Positions 54,579 to 64,000 of a stretch of 64,000 bases of DNA are shown piece by piece. Location: the NCBI RefSeq assembly GCF_014653195.1, contig NZ_BNAH01000003.1, positions 1-64,000 of the forward strand, written 5' to 3'. Position numbers and translations under genes: made by a program. Every line of letters starts with the position of its first letter. Positions within the stretch are counted from its first letter, which is position 1. This stretch comes from Thalassotalea profundi (GTDB lineage: Bacteria; Pseudomonadota; Gammaproteobacteria; Enterobacterales; Alteromonadaceae). The notes under the pieces are model-generated. The model worked only from the letters and a program-made list of their open reading frames with translations, was not told where the DNA came from and did not search any database.

Positions 54579-55016
54579 ATGGCAAAGCAATTATATGTTG
54601 TTGGTGTAGATGGAAGTGAATGGAGTAAAAGGGCCGTTGAGCGGGCCATAAAATTAGCAGAGAAAACGGGGGCAGATGTCAGTCTAGTCTATATTTCTGA
54701 AGATTTTAATAGTAATCCTTTAGCAACTAGAGGCGTATTTCAAGATGGTATAAATCACCAAAAAGAAGAAAAAAACATTATTAAAAATATACTTGAGCCA
54801 ATTATTAAAAGCACTTCATTACCAAGCGTTAACACACATAGCGTGGTCTTATGGGGGGAGCCTGTTGAAAAGCTTCATCAGTATGTTAAAGCGCAAAAAG
54901 CGACTATGATTTTTGTTGGACGACGTGGTCGCTCTCGCGTTGTCGATTTAATTTTAGGAAGTGTTGCTAATAAACTTGCGCACTACAGTAGTGTACCTAT
55001 TGTCTTAGTTCCTTAA
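54579..55016 (+). CDS. Universal stress protein, UspA family
   Basis: A 145-residue cytoplasmic UspA-fold protein. The N-terminal strand reads LYVVGVDGSEWSKRAV. The C-terminal ATP-binding-type motif GRRGRSRVVDLILGSVANKL followed by SSVPIVLVP matches the G-x2-G-x9-G(S/T) class that binds ATP. I chose ATG 54579, six bases after GGAG; an in-frame TTG at 54567 overlaps that site. It is a single gene between the small secreted protein and icd. Confidence 0.9.
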   Translation: MAKQLYVVGVDGSEWSKRAVERAIKLAEKTGADVSLVYISEDFNSNPLATRGVFQDGINHQKEEKNIIKNILEPIIKSTSLPSVNTHSVVLWGEPVEKLHQYVKAQKATMIFVGRRGRSRVVDLILGSVANKLAHYSSVPIVLVP

Positions 55017-55269
55017 AAAGGTAAATGAATAAAATAGCAAAGTAGGTGAATCATTCGTGTCACCTTTTGTCTTTTTTAAAAAGAGATTTAGTATTTCAAT
55101 TAAAACGCATGTTTTAATTATTCATGGAATTTATGCCGACTATCACTAATACTGTATTAGTCTTACTAGACTTAATCTATTAGCTTTAGTCTTAAATAAA
55201 CTATTTTTCAACACGCCATTATAAGAGCTCCCAGTTCTATGTATTGTCGTAATAAAAGAGGCCGCTATT

Positions 55270-56520
55270 ATGTATAAGCACATAAAAATACCTTCAAATG
55301 GTAAAGCTATTCAATTAGATAACGGAAAATTAATTGTTCCTAACAACCCTATAATTCCCTATATAGAAGGTGACGGAATAGGTATTGACGTTACTCCGAC
55401 GATGATAACTGTAGTAAATGCTGCCGTTGAAAAAGCATATAAACAAGAGCGTAATATTAAATGGATGGAGGTTTTTGCAGGAGAAAAAGCTACACAAATT
55501 TATGACAGTGAGACTTGGCTTCCGGATGAAACTTTAACAGCATTTAAAGAATACAAAGTAGGCATTAAAGGGCCATTAACGACTCCTGTTGGAGGAGGAA
55601 TGCGCTCTTTAAATGTTGCTTTACGACAAGTACTTGATCTATTTGTTTGCCAGCGTCCAGTACAATGGTTTACTGGCGTACCGAGCCCTGTTAAAAAACC
55701 ACAAGAAGTTGATATGGTGATATTTAGAGAAAACTCTGAAGATATATACGCTGGTATTGAGTACAAAGCAGGATCTGAACAAGCGGATAAATTGATAGAG
55801 TTTTTGATCACTGAAATGGGGGTTAATAATATTCGATTTAAAGAAAATTGTGGTATAGGTATCAAGCCTGTTTCAAAGGAAGGTACACAGCGTTTAGTTA
55901 AAAAAGCTATTCAATATGCAATTGATAATGATAGAAGTTCAGTGACTTTGGTTCATAAAGGCAACATCATGAAATTTACCGAAGGGGCTTTTAAAGAGTG
56001 GGGGTATGAGATTGCCAAAGAAGAATTTGGTGCTGTTACTCTGGACAGTGGTCCTTGGTGTAAAATAACAAATCCTAAAACGGGTAAAGATATTATTATC
56101 AAAGATGTTATTGCTGACGCTATGTTACAACAGGTATTGCTTCGTCCTGCGGAGTATAGTGTTATTGCAACATTGAACCTTAATGGTGATTATTTATCGG
56201 ATGCATTAGCAGCGCAAGTCGGGGGAATAGGAATTGCACCAGGGGCAAACATTAGCGAAGAAATTGCAATTTTTGAAGCAACTCATGGAACTGCACCAAA
56301 ATATGCTGGCTTAAATAAAGTTAATCCCGGCTCTGTAATATTATCAGCTGAAATGATGCTACGTCATATGGGGTGGTATGAAGCAGCGGATTTATTATTA
56401 AAAGGTATGTCTGGGGCAATTAAAGCAAAAACAGTTACTTATGACTTTGAACGCTTGATGGAAGGTGCTACTTTAGTCACTTGTTCTGAGTTTGGTGATT
56501 GTATTATTGAACATATGTAA
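55270..56520 (+). CDS. icd: NADP-dependent isocitrate dehydrogenase
   Basis: TCA cycle enzyme converting isocitrate to 2-oxoglutarate. The 416 residues match E. coli Icd in length and along the chain, with the substrate loop RSLNVALRQ (whose Ser is the AceK phosphorylation target in E. coli), [22 protein letters not shown] NADP region ([17 protein letters not shown]) and [11 protein letters not shown]. It is a single gene followed by a strong terminator. The 253 bases upstream carry no other gene; a weak GGTGA/TCACC hairpin at about 55045-55065 may end the uspA transcript. Confidence 0.97.
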   Translation: MYKHIKIPSNGKAIQLDNGKLIVPNNPIIPYIEGDGIGIDVTPTMITVVNAAVEKAYKQERNIKWMEVFAGEKATQIYDSETWLPDETLTAFKEYKVGIKGPLTTPVGGGMRSLNVALRQVLDLFVCQRPVQWFTGVPSPVKKPQEVDMVIFRENSEDIYAGIEYKAGSEQADKLIEFLITEMGVNNIRFKENCGIGIKPVSKEGTQRLVKKAIQYAIDNDRSSVTLVHKGNIMKFTEGAFKEWGYEIAKEEFGAVTLDSGPWCKITNPKTGKDIIIKDVIADAMLQQVLLRPAEYSVIATLNLNGDYLSDALAAQVGGIGIAPGANISEEIAIFEATHGTAPKYAGLNKVNPGSVILSAEMMLRHMGWYEAADLLLKGMSGAIKAKTVTYDFERLMEGATLVTCSEFGDCIIEHM

Positions 56521-56541
56521 GATTTTTAAAGAATAAGAAAT

Positions 56542-56570
56542 AAAAAACACAGCAATTGCTGTGTTTTTTT
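56542..56570. terminator. Bidirectional terminator
   Basis: Perfect palindrome AAAAAACACAGCAATT with its complement, ending in a T7 run. It lies between icd and the convergent cspD. Confidence 0.9.
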
Positions 56571-56632
56571 CATGGTTATTTGTTTATGAATATTTATTTT
56601 TAAACGAATTATTATTTGCAAATAAACTATTC

Positions 56633-56848
56633 TTAATCATCTATATCAGAAGGTGTTATACTTGCCGCATGGTGTCCTTTAGGACCTGCGTTTAATTCGT
56701 AATTAACATCTTGTCCGGCTTTTAATGTGCGATAGCCATCCATTTGAATGGTAGAATAATGAGCAAAGATATCTTCACCACCATCTTCAGGACAAATAAA
56801 ACCAAAACCTTTTGCATTATTAAACCACTTCACTGTACCGTGAGCCAT
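56633..56848 (-). CDS. cspD: Cold-shock-like protein CspD
   Basis: A 71-residue OB-fold nucleic-acid-binding protein. RNP1 is KGFGFICPE and RNP2 is DIFAHYS. The body aligns with E. coli CspD (STIQMDGYRTLKAGQ is the same), rather than CspA. CspD inhibits replication in slow-growing cells. AAGGA lies about nine bases before the ATG. The position divergent to clpS-clpA is the same as in E. coli. Confidence 0.95.
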   Translation of the reverse strand: MAHGTVKWFNNAKGFGFICPEDGGEDIFAHYSTIQMDGYRTLKAGQDVNYELNAGPKGHHAASITPSDIDD

Positions 56849-57073
56849 ACTTCAACTTCCTTCTCTATTTCTCGGTATTTAGGTATGCTTCCCCAAAAAG
56901 CATTAAACTATTTTTTGGTAGTTAAATTTAGTGTTTAAAATTTAGTCACCAATCTAAATCGTAGATAAATATTTGAAATAGTCAAGTATAATCACCATAT
57001 TTTTAATAAATTAATAAAAATATATTTAAAATTTAATGAAGCAAAATTATCAGGTAAATACTAATATATAATT

Positions 57074-57394
57074 ATGAGTAAATGGAAAGAACTGGTCGAT
57101 AATCAAGTAACTCTTGATGAAGAGACGATTGAAAAATATCAAAAGCCCCCAATGTATATTGTTATGTTACTTAATGATGATTATACACCAATGGATTTTG
57201 TCATTGAGGTTTTACGTAAATTTTTTGGTATGAGTGAAGAACAAGCAACAGATGTTATGCTAGACATTCATTATAAAGGTAAAGCTCGTTGTGGCACATA
57301 TACTGCAGAAGTTGCAGAAACAAAAGTTAGTCAAGTTAGTAATTTCGCCCTAGAGAATCAGCACCCGTTAAAGTGTATGATGGAAAAAGCGTAA
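57074..57394 (+). CDS. clpS: ClpS adaptor
   Basis: A 106-residue adaptor that delivers N-degron substrates to ClpAP. The core [20 protein letters not shown] includes the N-degron-binding Asn-Asp-Asp, and the His in LDIHYKGKA completes the pocket. A flexible N-terminal extension (about 1-24) should engage ClpA. clpA follows after 29 bases. The leucyl transferases bpt and aat encoded downstream create the N-degrons that ClpS recognises. Confidence 0.96.
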   Translation: MSKWKELVDNQVTLDEETIEKYQKPPMYIVMLLNDDYTPMDFVIEVLRKFFGMSEEQATDVMLDIHYKGKARCGTYTAEVAETKVSQVSNFALENQHPLKCMMEKA

Positions 57395-57423
57395 TTTCAA
57401 AAGGTTTATAGTTGGAGTAGCCT

Positions 57424-59679
57424 ATGTTGAACAAAGATTTAGAAGTTTCACTTAATATGGCATTTCGTCAGGCTAAAGAGTCACGTCATGAGTTTATGAC
57501 TGTAGAGCACTTATTACTTGCTTTACTCGATAACCCATCATCTATTGATGCGCTGAAAGCATGTGGCGCTGATATGGCTAAAATTAGAAAAGAATTACTT
57601 GGTTTTATAAGTGAAACAACGCCTGTTATACCTGAAGGTGAAGCAGAAAGAGAAACACAACCGACATTAGGTTTTCAAAGGGTATTACAGCGCGCTGTAT
57701 TTCATGTTCAATCATCCGGCAAAAATGAAGTCAATGGTGCTAATGTCTTAGTGGCTATCTTTAGTGAGCAAGAATCACAGGCTGCCTACTTTTTGAAAAA
57801 ATCAGATATCAGTCGATTGGATATAGTTAATTATATTTCTCATGGCATTGCTAAAATTGAACGTCAAGACGGCGCAACACATGACGATGTTTCACCACAA
57901 GTAGAAGAGGAACCTCGTACAGTTGAAAATTTTGCCACTAATCTTAATGAAGAGGCAATAAAAGGCAAAATTGATCCGCTTATCGGCCGAGATGAGGAAT
58001 TAGAAAGAACATTACAAGTGCTGAGCCGTCGCAGAAAAAATAATCCACTATTTGTAGGGGAAGCTGGTGTAGGTAAAACTGCAATAGCAGAAGGGTTAGC
58101 AAATTTAATTATCTCTGATAAAGTCCCTGAGTTTTTAGCTGATACGACTATATATTCGTTAGATATGGGAGCCTTACTTGCAGGTACCAAATATCGCGGT
58201 GATTTTGAGAAACGCTTTAAGGCGTTATTAAAAGAGCTAGAGGAAGAAGGGAATGCTATTTTATTTATTGATGAGATTCATACCATCATTGGGGCAGGTG
58301 CAGCCTCTGGCGGGATGATGGATGCATCTAATTTAATTAAGCCGTTATTATCATCAGGTAAACTTCGTTGCCTTGGTTCGACTACATATCAAGAATATCA
58401 AAGTATTTTTGAAAAAGACCGAGCATTAGCGCGTCGTTTTCAAAAGATAGATATTGTTGAACCTAGTGTTGACGATACCACTAAAATCTTAATTGGTTTG
58501 AAAGACAAATACGAATTACATCATGGTATTCGTTACACGAATAAAGCATTACGAGCTGCGGCTCAACTATCAGCTAAATATATTAATGAGAGATTTTTAC
58601 CTGATAAAGCCATTGATGTGATAGACGAAGCAGGTGCTAAACAACAGCTTGTTGCTGCTTCTAAACGTAAAAAGGTGATAAACAATACAGATATAGAAAC
58701 TATTGTTGCTAAAATGGCACGTATACCAGAAAAATCCGTATCAAGTTCTGAAATAGATAGTTTAAAAACCTTAGATCGTAATTTGAAATTAGTTGTTTTT
58801 GGACAGGATGAAGCAATCGACGAACTTTCTTCGGTAATCCGTTTATCACGAGCTGGATTAGGAAATGAACAAAAACCGATTGGCTCGTTTTTATTTGCAG
58901 GCCCAACTGGGGTAGGTAAAACAGAATTGACTCAACAATTGGCTAAATTGTTAGGGGTAGAATTACTTCGTTTTGATATGTCTGAATACATGGAAAAGCA
59001 TGCGGTTAGTCGATTAATTGGTGCTCCTCCTGGATACGTAGGCTATGAACAAGGAGGCCTGTTAACCGATGCTGTCATTAAACAACCTCATGCAGTTGTG
59101 TTATTAGATGAAATAGAAAAAGCACATCCTGATGTATATAACATCTTATTACAGGTTATGGACCATGGCACATTAACTGATAATAATGGACGTAAGGCTG
59201 ATTTTAGGAATATTACTTTAGTGTTAACTACCAATGCGGGCGTTACTGAAACCGTTAGACAATCTATTGGTTTTAAACAACAAGATCATAGTAGTGATGC
59301 AATGGATGAAATTAATAAGGTTTTTTCTCCAGAGTTTCGTAATCGCCTAGATAACATTGTTTGGTTTAATCATTTAAGTAATGAAGTCATTCATCAAGTC
59401 GTTGATAAGTTTATCGTTGAATTGCAAGTTCTTCTTGATGAGAAAGGTGTATCTTTAGAATTATCAAAAGATGCTAAGAAGTGGTTAGCCACTAATGGCT
59501 ATGATAAAGCTATGGGCGCTCGCCCAATGGCTAGACTTATTCAAGAACAATTGAAAAAACCTTTAGCCAATGAATTGCTCTTTGGTGATTTGAAAAACGG
59601 TGGCGTAGCAAAAATATCAGTTAAAAAGGATAAACTTGTTTTAACATGTGAAAATAAAAAGGAATTAGTAGAACACTAA
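57424..59679 (+). CDS. clpA: ATP-dependent Clp protease ATPase subunit ClpA
   Basis: A 751-residue AAA+ unfoldase that feeds ClpP. The N-domain (about 1-140) binds ClpS. The first AAA module has Walker A GEAGVGKTA near 216 and Walker B LFIDEIHT. The second has Walker A GPTGVGKTE near 497 and VVLLDEIEKAH. Length and domains match the family. GGAG lies six bases before the ATG. It is an operon with clpS and ends at a strong terminator. clpP is not in the window. Confidence 0.97.
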   Translation: MLNKDLEVSLNMAFRQAKESRHEFMTVEHLLLALLDNPSSIDALKACGADMAKIRKELLGFISETTPVIPEGEAERETQPTLGFQRVLQRAVFHVQSSGKNEVNGANVLVAIFSEQESQAAYFLKKSDISRLDIVNYISHGIAKIERQDGATHDDVSPQVEEEPRTVENFATNLNEEAIKGKIDPLIGRDEELERTLQVLSRRRKNNPLFVGEAGVGKTAIAEGLANLIISDKVPEFLADTTIYSLDMGALLAGTKYRGDFEKRFKALLKELEEEGNAILFIDEIHTIIGAGAASGGMMDASNLIKPLLSSGKLRCLGSTTYQEYQSIFEKDRALARRFQKIDIVEPSVDDTTKILIGLKDKYELHHGIRYTNKALRAAAQLSAKYINERFLPDKAIDVIDEAGAKQQLVAASKRKKVINNTDIETIVAKMARIPEKSVSSSEIDSLKTLDRNLKLVVFGQDEAIDELSSVIRLSRAGLGNEQKPIGSFLFAGPTGVGKTELTQQLAKLLGVELLRFDMSEYMEKHAVSRLIGAPPGYVGYEQGGLLTDAVIKQPHAVVLLDEIEKAHPDVYNILLQVMDHGTLTDNNGRKADFRNITLVLTTNAGVTETVRQSIGFKQQDHSSDAMDEINKVFSPEFRNRLDNIVWFNHLSNEVIHQVVDKFIVELQVLLDEKGVSLELSKDAKKWLATNGYDKAMGARPMARLIQEQLKKPLANELLFGDLKNGGVAKISVKKDKLVLTCENKKELVEH

Positions 59680-59701
59680 CATTATAATGTTCTATAAATA
59701 T

Positions 59702-59731
59702 AAAAACCTGCTTAATAGCAGGTTTTTATTT
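59702..59731. terminator. Bidirectional terminator
   Basis: Stem AAAAACCTGCT / AGCAGGTTTTT with a TAAT loop and a following TATTTT. It lies between the convergent clpA and infA. Confidence 0.9.
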
Positions 59732-59743
59732 TAGGTTAATTTT

Positions 59744-59968
<225 letters not shown>

Positions 59969-60045
59969 TTATACCTCTATAAGTGTGCATAAATAAAAAC
60001 TGCGCAGATCATGCCCAAATGTTCGGCTAAAGTAAAGTAATCAGG

Positions 60046-60750
60046 CTATTTATTTATTGTTTGCCAACAATTATCTTGCAAAATTTGGTGAGGATAATAC
60101 CGATCTTTATAGTTCATCTTTTTACATTCTTTAATTTGATAGCCTAAATACAAATATTTTTTGCCTAGTTCACGGCTAATTGTAATTTGGGTCAGAATTG
60201 CAAAAACACCAAGACTTGATGATGAAAACTCAGGGTGATAAAAGGTATAAACAGCGGAAAGTGAATCAAGTAAAACATCGGTTACTGCAACAGCAACTAA
60301 TTGTTCTTCATAGTATATTTCTATAAATAATTGTTCGGTTAGGTCACTTGATAAGAAGCTTTTAAACTGTTGATAATTAGCGGGGTACATGCTGCCATCA
60401 TTATGCAATTGATTAATATATTGCTCAAATAACGGATAATAATCATCATGTAGCTTGTTAGAAAGCCTAGTTGATAATAATTTATTTTTCTTTAATACAC
60501 GCTTTTGACTTTTAGACGCTACAAAATCATTAACCAACACTCTTAATGACATACACGCTTGGCAACTTAAACAATGAGGTCTATATATTTGGTCACCACT
60601 ACGGCGAAAACCTTGTGTCATTAACCAAGAATACTTTTCACTGTTTTGCAGCAAAGGATCTGTAGCAACAAGTAAACGTTCTTGTTGTTCAGGTAAATAA
60701 TTGCAAGGAAAGCTTTGAGTTATACCTAATTCATAATTTTTTTCTGTCAT
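60046..60750 (-). CDS. bpt: Aspartate/glutamate leucyltransferase
   Basis: A 234-residue aminoacyl-tRNA-protein transferase. Bpt adds leucine to proteins beginning with Asp or Glu. The N-terminal cysteine set ([15 protein letters not shown]) and the core MYPANYQQF and [12 protein letters not shown] are typical, and [11 protein letters not shown] lies near the end. E. coli lacks this gene and has only aat. Here bpt sits beside aat and close to clpS-clpA, giving a fuller N-degron pathway. Confidence 0.93.
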   Translation of the reverse strand: MTEKNYELGITQSFPCNYLPEQQERLLVATDPLLQNSEKYSWLMTQGFRRSGDQIYRPHCLSCQACMSLRVLVNDFVASKSQKRVLKKNKLLSTRLSNKLHDDYYPLFEQYINQLHNDGSMYPANYQQFKSFLSSDLTEQLFIEIYYEEQLVAVAVTDVLLDSLSAVYTFYHPEFSSSSLGVFAILTQITISRELGKKYLYLGYQIKECKKMNYKDRYYPHQILQDNCWQTINK

Positions 60751-60786
60751 GTGAACGTTTTAGCTTGTTTAACCTTCTTAAAGTAA

Positions 60787-61515
60787 TTAGATGTTATAGC
60801 CAAGTTCATCAATGTTTAAATGTCTAGGCTGCCATAAATGCTTATGAACTTCACTTGAAATGGCATTGTCTTTCATAGAGATAAAAGTTGTTCTGGGTAT
60901 TTCTATACAACCCATTGAATTAAGAAAAGGGTTTTCAATTTGGCAATCTATAAACTTAATACCATTAGATTTTAGCAATTGATTCAATGAAAACAAGGCT
61001 AATTTTGAAGCATTGTCTTTTATATAAAACATTGATTCACCGGAAAAATAGCCATTAATTGCAATACCATACAAGCCGCCGACTAGCGTATTATCAGACC
61101 AAATTTCAATCGATTGAGCATAGCCTGCATTATGCAAATTAATATAAGCTTGCTTCATTTCTTTACTAATCCATGTACCTTCTTTTCTAAATGGGGCGGC
61201 AGCACAATTATTAATAACTTGTTCAAATTCACAATTAATTGAAACAGAAAAAGCAGTTTTTTTTAAAAACTTCCTGGTTGATTTATTAATAATAAACTGA
61301 TCAGTTGGAATGATTGCTCGAGGCGTTGGGCACCACCACAAAATAGGTTGCGTTTCATTGTACCAAGGGAAAATACCGAGAGAATATGCTTTGATGAGTC
61401 TCTTAAGGGATAAATCCCCTCCGATAGCCAGTAATCCGTTGGGTTCGGATAACGCACTATGATGAGAGGGGAATTCCAGACTTTCCTGTTGTAACCATTG
61501 GACAGTCTGTGTCAT
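60787..61515 (-). CDS. aat: Leucyl/phenylalanyl-tRNA-protein transferase
   Basis: A 242-residue GNAT-like enzyme that adds Leu or Phe to proteins with N-terminal Lys or Arg, marking them for ClpS-ClpAP. Family motifs are LLAIGGDLS, YSLGIFPWYNE, ILWWCPTPRAII and GGLYGIAINGYFSGESMF. It lies six bases after trxB and 36 bases before bpt on the same strand, so trxB-aat-bpt is probably one operon. Confidence 0.96.
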   Translation of the reverse strand: MTQTVQWLQQESLEFPSHHSALSEPNGLLAIGGDLSLKRLIKAYSLGIFPWYNETQPILWWCPTPRAIIPTDQFIINKSTRKFLKKTAFSVSINCEFEQVINNCAAAPFRKEGTWISKEMKQAYINLHNAGYAQSIEIWSDNTLVGGLYGIAINGYFSGESMFYIKDNASKLALFSLNQLLKSNGIKFIDCQIENPFLNSMGCIEIPRTTFISMKDNAISSEVHKHLWQPRHLNIDELGYNI

Positions 61516-61521
61516 AAAATA

Positions 61522-62478
<957 letters not shown>

Positions 62479-62640
62479 TTACTCCAAAGTAAGAAAATGA
62501 TAATGTATATATCTACTTGATTGGGATTCTAAGCAATAAACTCAAGAGGGTAAAATAACTTTTAATTAAAAAGATCAATGAAATGTTTATTTTGCACAAA
62601 TATTTTTACGGGAAAATATAAAATAAGCTTAATAGTCCAT

Positions 62641-62671
62641 AAAAAAAGCCGTTGTCACTGACAACGGCTTT
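62641..62671 (-). terminator. Terminator of ald
   Basis: Stem GCCGTTGTC / GACAACGGC with a three-base loop. On the minus strand it is followed by a T-run of seven. It lies 18 bases after the ald stop. Confidence 0.9.
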
Positions 62672-62689
62672 AAGCAATATATTAAGGAA

Positions 62690-63811
62690 TTACAAAGTTG
62701 CTACTGCAGCAGATGGTTCAATATATTCGTAACCTAAAACATCAGCTACTGGCTTATAGGTAATTTTACCACCTAAAACATTTAAACCATTGAGTAAATG
62801 CACATCATCAAGCATTGCTTGTTTAGCCCCTTTATTTGCAAGTGTTACAGCAAAAGGCATTGTAGCGTTAGTCAATGCAAGTGTTGAAGTTCTTGCAACA
62901 CCACCTGGCATGTTGGCAACACAATAGTGCACTACATCATCAACTACATACGTAGGATCTTGGTGTGTTGTTGCTTTAGATGTTTCAAAACAACCGCCTT
63001 GATCTATAGCAACATCAACAATAACAGAACCTTTCTTCATCATCTTGATATGTTCTTTGGTTACTAACTTTGGTGCTGCTGCACCAGGAATTAGTACCGC
63101 ACCAATGACAAGGTCTGCATCTACAATTAACTGGTCCATTGCATCGGCCGTTGAATAAACTGTTTTTAAACGCCCATCAAACTCAGTGTCTAATTGACGT
63201 AAACGCGGTAATGAACGATCTAGAATAGTAACATCAGCACCCATGCCAACTGCCATTCTAGCGGCTTGAGTTCCAACAACGCCACCACCAACGATTAATA
63301 CCTTCGCTGGAGCAACACCAGGCACACCACCTAATAATGCGCCTAGGCCACCTTGTGCTTTTTCTAAAGCGTGTGCTCCTGCTTGTATCGACATACGTCC
63401 GGCAACTTCAGACATAGGCGCTAATAATGGCAAACCACCTGTAGCACTAGTGACTGTCTCGTAAGCGATACATGTTGCACCAGAAGCAACCAATAATTCT
63501 GTTTGCTTAGGATCAGGAGCCAAATGTAAGTATGTGAACAATACTTGACCTGGGCGAAGCATTTTACATTCATTTGGTTGAGGCTCTTTTACTTTGATGA
63601 TCATGTCTGCAGTTGCAAAAATTTCTGCAGCCGTATCAATAATTTTAGCTCCAGCTGCGATATATTGTTCATTATCAAAGCCAATAGCTGCACCGCCATT
63701 ATTTTCAACAATAACTTCATGGCCATTAACAATTAATTCTTTAACACCTGCAGGGGTTAAGCCTATGCGATATTCGTGGTTTTTAATTTCTTTAGGTACA
63801 CCAATAATCAT
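62690..63811 (-). CDS. ald: Alanine dehydrogenase
   Basis: A 373-residue NAD-linked enzyme for alanine to pyruvate plus ammonia. The start MIIGVPKEIKNHEYRIGLTP is typical. The catalytic Lys lies in IKVKEPQPNE and the His in YLHLAPDP. The NAD loop VLIVGGGVVGTQAARMA is clear. AGAGA lies before the ATG. It is divergent from lrp across 133 bases, an arrangement often linked to control of ald by an Lrp-type regulator. Confidence 0.96.
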   Translation of the reverse strand: MIIGVPKEIKNHEYRIGLTPAGVKELIVNGHEVIVENNGGAAIGFDNEQYIAAGAKIIDTAAEIFATADMIIKVKEPQPNECKMLRPGQVLFTYLHLAPDPKQTELLVASGATCIAYETVTSATGGLPLLAPMSEVAGRMSIQAGAHALEKAQGGLGALLGGVPGVAPAKVLIVGGGVVGTQAARMAVGMGADVTILDRSLPRLRQLDTEFDGRLKTVYSTADAMDQLIVDADLVIGAVLIPGAAAPKLVTKEHIKMMKKGSVIVDVAIDQGGCFETSKATTHQDPTYVVDDVVHYCVANMPGGVARTSTLALTNATMPFAVTLANKGAKQAMLDDVHLLNGLNVLGGKITYKPVADVLGYEYIEPSAAVATL

Positions 63812-63944
63812 AAATAATCTCTATTAATTTGTTGTTGTAATATTTGCGGCTAGTATAATTAAATTTTTACGGATTAACCTATCGTATATTGTAAATTTAC
63901 GATATATTATTCTGCATAACCCTATTTATTCGGTATTTTATAAA

Positions 63945-64000
63945 GTGAGTAGTCATTCTAATAAAAAGTTAGATCGGATCGATCGTAATATTTTAGTAGA
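63945..64000 (+). CDS. lrp: Leucine-responsive regulatory protein Lrp, 5' end only
   Basis: Only the first 18 or so codons are inside the window. GTG 63945 opens MSSHSNKKLDRIDRNILVE, which matches the E. coli Lrp start (KDLDRIDRNILNE). The rest, including the helix-turn-helix and ligand domain, is beyond the edge. No clear ribosome binding site is seen before the GTG. The 133-base gap to ald should hold both promoters and probably Lrp sites. Confidence 0.85.
   Translation, partial: MSSHSNKKLDRIDRNILV

Overview
The window is an AT-rich chromosomal segment from a marine gammaproteobacterium. It most resembles Colwelliaceae or a near relative in Alteromonadales. The basis is the protein content and several gene orders shared with E. 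coli: uvrY-uvrC-pgsA-tRNA(Gly-Cys-Leu), ydbH-ynbE-ydbL, and cspD/clpS-clpA-infA-(bpt)-aat-trxB followed by lrp. The low GC and three large TonB-dependent receptors (TBDRs) fit the same picture. No prophage, insertion sequence or CRISPR array was seen.

Layout. Bases 1-500 hold an initiator tRNA with its promoter and a degenerate partial copy of that tRNA. Bases 501-10947 are mostly housekeeping: rlmKL, a glutaredoxin-like gene, uup, a secreted DUF3466 protein, fabA, uvrY-uvrC and pgsA. Bases 11056-11858 carry six tRNA genes in the order Gly-Cys-Leu-Gly-Gly-Leu. Bases 12013-17792 hold envelope and hypothetical genes: ydbH-ynbE-ydbL, an RMD1-family protein, and an MgtC-family gene that appears to start with ATT.

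Bases 17860-36687 form a large nucleic acid and nucleoside scavenging island. A RutR-like TetR regulator heads an operon with a secreted nuclease/phosphatase-fold enzyme and a secreted alkaline phosphatase. Divergent from it is an Oar-type TBDR. Next come cdd-deoA, the opposite-strand operon udk-nupC-deoC-tdk-upp, deoB, a second TBDR, deoD and add. Three near-identical palindromes resembling the E. coli RutR operator lie upstream of the first TBDR, cdd and deoB, and a weaker one lies upstream of the regulator. I read this as one regulon that takes extracellular DNA, RNA or nucleotides through outer-membrane uptake to bases and central metabolism.

Bases 38041-48228 form a second catabolic island. 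It has a secreted PHB-depolymerase-like esterase, an HSL-family esterase, a TBDR broken by a single-base frameshift, an iron-containing alcohol dehydrogenase, a spinster-type MFS transporter, a GabD-type succinate semialdehyde dehydrogenase and a LysR regulator. The order ester, alcohol, semialdehyde, acid suggests use of 4-hydroxybutyrate esters or polyesters, but this is inference.

Bases 48699-55016 hold two overlapping lipoprotein genes (transglutaminase-like/TPR and M28 peptidase), a phosphoribosyltransferase, an NPP-type phosphodiesterase, a degenerate EAL-HDOD protein, a small basic secreted protein and a UspA protein. Bases 55270-64000 return to conserved genes: icd, cspD, clpS-clpA, infA, bpt, aat, trxB, ald and the first codons of lrp. 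Several of these make up the N-degron pathway.
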